Positions 63,101-64,000 of a stretch of DNA of 64,000 nt are shown one piece after another. The notes beneath the pieces were generated by a model. The model was not told the DNA's origin and did not search any database. It saw nothing but the letters and a program-made list of their open reading frames with translations. The translations under genes and the position numbers were made by a program. The stretch's first letter is position 1, and every line of letters begins with the position of its first letter. This DNA comes from Ramlibacter paludis (GTDB lineage Bacteria > Pseudomonadota > Gammaproteobacteria > Burkholderiales > Burkholderiaceae_C): NCBI RefSeq assembly GCF_022012305.1, contig NZ_JAKLTM010000006.1:62001-126000 (forward strand). The letters run 5' to 3'.

Positions 63101-64000
63101 GCGCAGTGATCGAGAGGTCGTTGGCGCCGCCGGTGATGTTGCCGCTGTTGAACGTGGTGCCGGCGCTCAGCGTGGAATTGCCGGTCAGCGTGATGCCGCC
63201 GGTGTAGTTTTGTGCGCCCGTCGAGGTCACGTTGCCGCCCAGGCTGGCGGAGCTCGCGGAGACGCTGGTCGCGTTGAGGTTGGTGCCGACGGCGGTCGTC
63301 AGCACGTTGACGCCGCTCACCACGCCCGCGGTCGCGCCGCCAGGCGCGCTCAGGTCCATGGTGTTGCCGTTGCCCGTGACGTTGCCGAGGGAAACCGTAT
63401 TGCTCGCCGTCAGCTGGGTGGCGCCGCCCAGGCTGATGGCGCCGGTGACGCCGATGCTGCCGCCGGTGACGGTCGAAGAGAAGGTATGCGGCGTCGAGCT
63501 GCCGTTGTTGGTGATGACGATGCCCGCCGTCCCGGAGTTCAGCGGAGCGTTCAAGGTGACGGCCCCGACGCCGCTTGCCGGCGCGGCCCCCGGATCGTTG
63601 GCCGAGAGGGTGATCGAGCCGTTGGTGGTGCTGACGCTGGCGTTGACGGCGATGTTGTTGCCGGCTTGCGCAGTGATGCCCGCACCGTTGACCGTCATCG
63701 CGATCGGGTTGTTGACCGTGATGTTGTTCTTGGCCTGCAGCGTGACCGTGCTCGGCGCCGAGTTGATGGTGGCCGAAGCGATGGTGACGTCGGATGCTGG
63801 CGTGTCCGAGAACTGGTCGACGTCACCCAGCGCGGCACCACCGACGTTGGACACGATGATGTTCAGGGGATCGAGCAGCCAGTTGCCTGTCGCGCCATGC
63901 GCTGCAGAAGTATTGACCGTGGTGGACTCGGCGACGACCAAATTCTCCTTGCCCGAGGTCTCCACCTTGCCGCCGTTGCCGCCGTTCGCGCCGCCCCTTG
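51126..64000 (-). CDS. giant filamentous-haemagglutinin-like repeat adhesin (N-terminus beyond window)
   Basis: The frame is open from the window edge to the stop at 51126-51128, about 4290 residues, and its true start lies beyond 64000. Near the edge it reads GGNGGKVETSGKENL...GNWLLDPLNIIV, the typical FhaB/HMW haemagglutinin-repeat region. The rest is Gly/Thr/Val/Asn-rich beta-solenoid made of two repeat families, and then a unique C-terminal domain. There is no autotransporter barrel, so two-partner secretion is likely. The last residues are CLDEQRRNEPNCQ: two Cys with ten residues between, in a protein otherwise free of Cys by my reading. In HMW1 such a pair tethers the adhesin to the outer membrane. 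Confidence 0.88.
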   Translation of the reverse strand, partial: RGGANGGNGGKVETSGKENLVVAESTTVNTSAAHGATGNWLLDPLNIIVSNVGGAALGDVDQFSDTPASDVTIASATINSAPSTVTLQAKNNITVNNPIAMTVNGAGITAQAGNNIAVNASVSTTNGSITLSANDPGAAPASGVGAVTLNAPLNSGTAGIVITNNGSSTPHTFSSTVTGGSIGVTGAISLGGATQLTASNTVSLGNVTGNGNTMDLSAPGGATAGVVSGVNVLTTAVGTNLNATSVSASSASLGGNVTSTGAQNYTGGITLTGNSTLSAGTTFNSGNITGGANDLSITAPTSLTTGSLTANNVTLSSVNGLVTTGALTIGGNYNVTGSDFSGSLSPNFGAGTTNDFTIVDTGGGLFLGAFTAPGTLSITTQNGGPLTIGSATSTNESVALAATGGGTLTLNGNVTASNGSVSLTGPLSLGAPVSLTAGTTVTAGNVTGNGNNLLVTAPSGATAGTVSGVNNLNTTNGTTLNATSLSVSSASLGGNVTTSGTQTYTGAVTLKDDITFTGTTVTFNGLVDGVTAGGQALISAAGTNLVLNAAAGSTTALEALLANGPTSINGNVTTDAGQIYSGAVTVGASRTLTSVSGGNIDFNQSVNGTAATENLVINTAGATRFFGAVGNSIPLGSVTTDAVGSTTLKSTVVTTGAQTFNDSVNLAGNVTLDTTGGASTGANVTTGAITGNGNNLTIDAGTTGTVSTGAITGVNTYTVQAAASNLSGSFDSVNLTSPGAITVNGATTANNGVTVAADSFTVNGGASISTTAGAVTVSADNMQLNGTVSGPTVSLQNRTGGRAISLGTEVAGELSLTDAEIDRVSATGGTLNIGSATSGNIFVNAAISPAGASLLSLRTGAAVIDNNAVGADLTVANLAIRSAGGIGSSADPVETAVSNLAFSNTGGSGVNIANSGALTVASLDGLSASSGGSGAVTLSASSPVTIAVNMTSAGTITVTAGESAGSGDDLTVNPGVTVQSTGGDVILQAGDNIVLGAGSLVTSTAGTASLTAGFGDVDGAGAISGSGTVAAPTVVLDGLTGVGATGARINTQATTLAARTRTTGDVFVNESDAVTLNTVGGVVNGAAGGAAYDVTAGGTITVSGAVNASGTGSTTLTSTAGGNIVVNANVGNTSGATVLSAAGTVSQSAAGVVAAGTLTVNGTDVALSTAANTVNTLASSGATTGNFSFTDTAGGLVVSGTGVSAPGSVTIATAGGNLSISAPVTGLGVNLTTNTSGDINMGQNVDAGAGTLTLTSAGNITQGGIINANTLTGSAAGSVLLSPNGNTITNLGSFSSNGFALNDSTGGLTLTGAVSGGTGAVSITTAGGPLVLGANNVTGTGVSLIGPGVTQAAGSTVNAGAGDILVDGNDGAINLAGALTTTSNSVTAVRIIDSTTAALGNITTGALGVVTLGGALGDNLSGAVTQNGTTTISAGTLQVNGGSTVSLPNANAITVLGNVTSAGGFTLNDVGGLTVSGVVADSAGPVSLTTSGALSVGNNVSGVGVSLAGTGVTQSAGTTINGGSGDVLLDANDGGFNLAGSIVTTSNSATAVQILDANALATLGNITTGATGTTRLGTAGVDSLNGGVQQSGGTVINTGTLTVAAGSTVNLTNANTVTNLGPTVSSGGFQFSDAGGGLVISGGVQDTTGSVSIATSGGTLAVNNSVSGANGVALSATGAGSDIAIGANVAAGTGTANLNADDTITRTAGTLSGAAVNLVTASGSITADVATTTLTGFAGTTATITGDASLLNGFTTSGGFTMTDAGGLSITGAVTGGTGPVSVTTTGALSVNSNVSGTGVTLAGTGVTQQVGTGIDGGTGDVTIDGNDGAINLAGSITTTSNSATAVRIIDATTAVLGDVSTGATGTVVIGGAGTDNLSGAVTQNAGTTLSAGTVTVNGGSSVALTNANSVTNLGAVTTNGNFGFTNAGALNVTAAVNSGTGQVAIATNAGALNIAAAGDITAGDAVTLTGAGGINTTGDVTTSNDNVSYVGAVTLTGPVAVNAGSGAVSYSSTLSGNANNLSLTATGGVTVAGAATGFNSLTTSNGTNISAASLATNAASLGGNVTTSGQQDYTGAVTLTNDVTVQSTGGGAINFAATGTVDGAQALVVTTSGLTTIAGTVGGTTPLTSLTTNGGGITDLNASVTTTGAQTYTDNVVLTTDVTLTGSAVSFGGTVDGTTAGTESLTTVAGSTTFGGAVGATTPLEFVSTSGGTTITGNVTTAGGQTYGGATVLAADSVLTSTANGAITFTGTVDGTTAGVEDLTVTTGGLTTFGSTVGATTPLATLTTNGGGTTSLAGNVTTTGAQNYADAVTLAAAVTATGAGVTFGNTVSGPQALTVNTTGATATTFNGAVNIGSLTTNADGTTVINGGTVTTSGAQNYGDAVTLGAATTLTGAGVTFGSTVGGAQALTVNSTGNTATTFNGAVNVASVTTNADGTTVINGGTVTTSGAQNYGDAVTLGAATTLTGAGVTFASTVGGAQALTVNTTGGTATTFNGAVNIASLATNADGVTNLGANVTTSGAQAYGDAVNLTAPVTATSTGGGAITFGSTVNGAQALTVTTAGLTTFTGAVGNTTPLTSLVTNGGGTTAVNGGAVTTSGAQNYGDAVTLGAATTFTGAGVTFGSTVGGAQALTVNTTGGTATTFNGAVNVASVTTNADGSTVINGGSVTTTGAQTYGDPVTLGAATTLTGAGVTFNGAVTGPQALTVNTTGGTATTFNNVVNIGSLTTNADGTTVVNGGSVTTSGAQNYGDAVTLGGATTFTGAGVTFGSTVGGAQALTVNSTGNTATTFNGAVNVASVTTNADGSTVINGGTVTTTGAQNYGDAVTLGAATTLTGAGVTFGSTVGGAQALTVNTTGGTATTFNGAVNIASLATNADGSTVINGGSVTTTGAQTYGDPVTLGAATTLTGAGVTFNGTVSGPQALTVNTTGGTATTFNNVVNVGSLTTNADGTTVVNGGSVTTTSAQNYGDAVTLGGATTFTGAGVTFGSTVGGAQALTVNSTGNTATTFNGAVNVASVTTNADGTTVINGGTVTTSGAQNYGDAVTLGAATTLTGAGVTFASTVGGAQALTVNSTGGTATTFNGAVNIASLATNADGVTNLGANVTTSGAQTYGDAVNLTGPVTAASTGGGAITFGSMVNGAQALTVTTAGPTTFTGAVGNTTALTSLATNGGGTTAINGGSVTTTGAAGQVYSDNVTLGANTTLNAGAGAITFGGTLDGAFSLAANTTGVTTFGTVGGTTPLTSIATNAGGSTVLGGNVTTVAGQTWGEAVTLTGPVMATSTSNGAIAFNNTVDGAQALTVTTGGLTSFLGTVGGTTPLASLTTNGGGTTDINASITTTGFQTYGDNVVLSTDVALTGAGADFTGTVEGTTAGAESLTITGPARFGSTVGAATPLEFLSVSGATTLTGNVRTAGAQSYGNTVTLAANTTLTSTGSGAIGITGAVNGTTAGAQALTVNTAGTTSFGSTVGSGVALASLATDAGGTTSLGGNVTTTGAQSYGDAVTLAADVTATSTGNGAITFANTVNGARALTVNTGGATTFAGAVGNTTALTSVATNAGGTTAINGGSVTTTGAAGQVYGDAVTLGANTTLNAGAGAITFGNTVNGAVSLTANTSGATTFGGAVGNTTALSSLTTNAGGTTSLGGNVTTTGAQNYGDAVTLAAAVTATGAGVTFGSTVGGAQALTVNTTGGTATTFNGAVSIGSLATNADGSTVINGGSVATTGAQAYGDPVTLGAATTLTGAGVTFNGTVGGANALTVNSTGGTATTFNGAVNVASVTTNADGSTVINGGTVTTTGAQNYGDAVTLGAATTLTGAGVTFGSTIGGAQALTVNSTGNTATSFNGAVNVASVTTNADGTVNLGANVTTSGAQTYNELVNLTGPVTATSTGGGAITFANTVNGTQALTVNTAGATTFTGAVGNTTALASLATGGGGTTAINGGSVTTSGAAGQNYGDAVTLGGNTTFNAGSGPITFGSTLTGNVAVTANSGADTTFGGAVNLASLTTDAGGRTVVNGGTLTTTGSAGQVYNDALVTAANATLTAGPGGISATNTGSSIGNNTTFSLDGNLDVRGDFAGSVSVAGNSTTVNLLDTSASTLTVAKMQVAPTASVTLQSPANLVINTPQLSPVRLLTVVSPTIKFEDSDIAITNGSPGVIATEKIDVTISPDGSLNTPDDPMYIHPQTPSIVITGVNPVSKNYWIAGNVGTDVVTARVLGFSVSAVSSIYSEIARFLRMQQRADAGLLGLENLVMFGNLPLDAVVAPLSFPSLLIREPRCLDEQRRNEPNCQ
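52000..57800 (-). repeat. 72-74-residue tandem beta repeats in the adhesin
   Basis: About two dozen copies of a module of 216-222 bases each encode a pattern like TTSGAQNYGDAVTLGA...GVTFGSTVGGAQALTVN...FNGAVNVASVTTNADG. Copy boundaries are visible as regular recurrences of the GAQ-Y-GDAV segment. Copies differ by only a few residues, which suggests recent gain by unequal exchange. Confidence 0.9.
54889..56202 (-). repeat. two tandem copies of a 657-bp higher-order repeat
   Basis: Positions 54889-55545 and 55546-56202 are nearly identical blocks, each made of three 72-74-residue modules in the same order. Parts of this pattern recur with an offset of about 1764 bases (54673 and 56437; 54889 and 56653), showing nested duplications. 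Confidence 0.8.
58170..60000 (-). repeat. second adhesin repeat family, about 160 residues per unit
   Basis: Three related units carry the pattern GVTQ-x(n)-GDV-DGNDGAINLAGS-TTSNSATAV-ILD...GVD-LSG-V-Q-G. The GVTQ positions are near 59.95, 59.46 and 58.57 kb. The third copy is separated from the second by an extra, unrelated stretch of about 400 bases. These are more diverged than the 219-bp family. Confidence 0.7.

Overview
The window is about 64 kb of very GC-rich DNA with dense, often overlapping genes. It looks like a chromosome segment of a beta-proteobacterium in Burkholderiales, most likely Comamonadaceae. The basis is inference from gene families: Bug/TctC binding protein, OprD-type porin, RelA with an EFDD synthetase motif, a pilE-fimT-pilV-W-X-Y1 cluster, DUF5985 proteins, and the order ispF-ispD / mfd / serB. 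I see no insertion sequence, prophage, CRISPR array or rRNA, and no gene-free stretch longer than about 200 bases.

Layout. 1-4 kb: OprD-like porin, YkgJ-like Cys-cluster protein, MFS transporter, SYLF protein. 4.1-8.9 kb: tRNA-Val(GAC) with its own promoter and terminator, then a minus-strand chain of alpha/beta hydrolase, relA, CodA-like amidohydrolase and a small hypothetical gene, all overlapping. 9-15 kb: 3-hydroxybutyrate dehydrogenase, metallophosphoesterase, SIMPL protein, ompR-envZ, ispD-ispF. 15.2-21 kb: mfd, an FNR-type [4Fe-4S] regulator, a NarL-type response regulator, serB. 21-32 kb: transporters, pssA, a regulator plus two DUF5985 membrane proteins, thpR, DUF4382 lipoprotein, an FHA cluster, DUF2721, a universal stress protein. 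31.7-33.9 kb: envelope operon of L,D-transpeptidase, lipoprotein and M23 peptidase. 34-36.9 kb: GST-SDR-hydratase-transglutaminase operon. 37-43.5 kb: minor pilin operon ending in pilY1. 43.6-47.8 kb: a frameshifted Bug-family gene, a DEDDy exonuclease, a class A PBP and a SUI1/YciH protein. 47.8-51 kb: a Ser/Thr kinase with a very long coiled coil. 51.1-64 kb: the C-terminal 4,290 or so residues of a giant filamentous-haemagglutinin-like adhesin whose start lies beyond the window.

How they fit. Much of the window is core housekeeping (stringent response, isoprenoid precursors, transcription-coupled repair, serine and phosphatidylserine synthesis, peptidoglycan synthesis). The accessory interest is at the cell surface: type IV pilus minor pilins and PilY1 tip protein, peptidoglycan remodelling, and the giant repeat adhesin. 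The adhesin ends in a C-x10-C pair that recalls the disulfide anchor of the two-partner-secreted HMW1 adhesin, and a transmembrane Ser/Thr kinase lies directly downstream on the same strand. The most notable non-coding structures are a four-copy 13-bp motif filling the ompR-envZ gap, inverted repeats in the ompR promoter region, a twin-hairpin repeat after envZ, and a terminator-like hairpin in the mfd leader.
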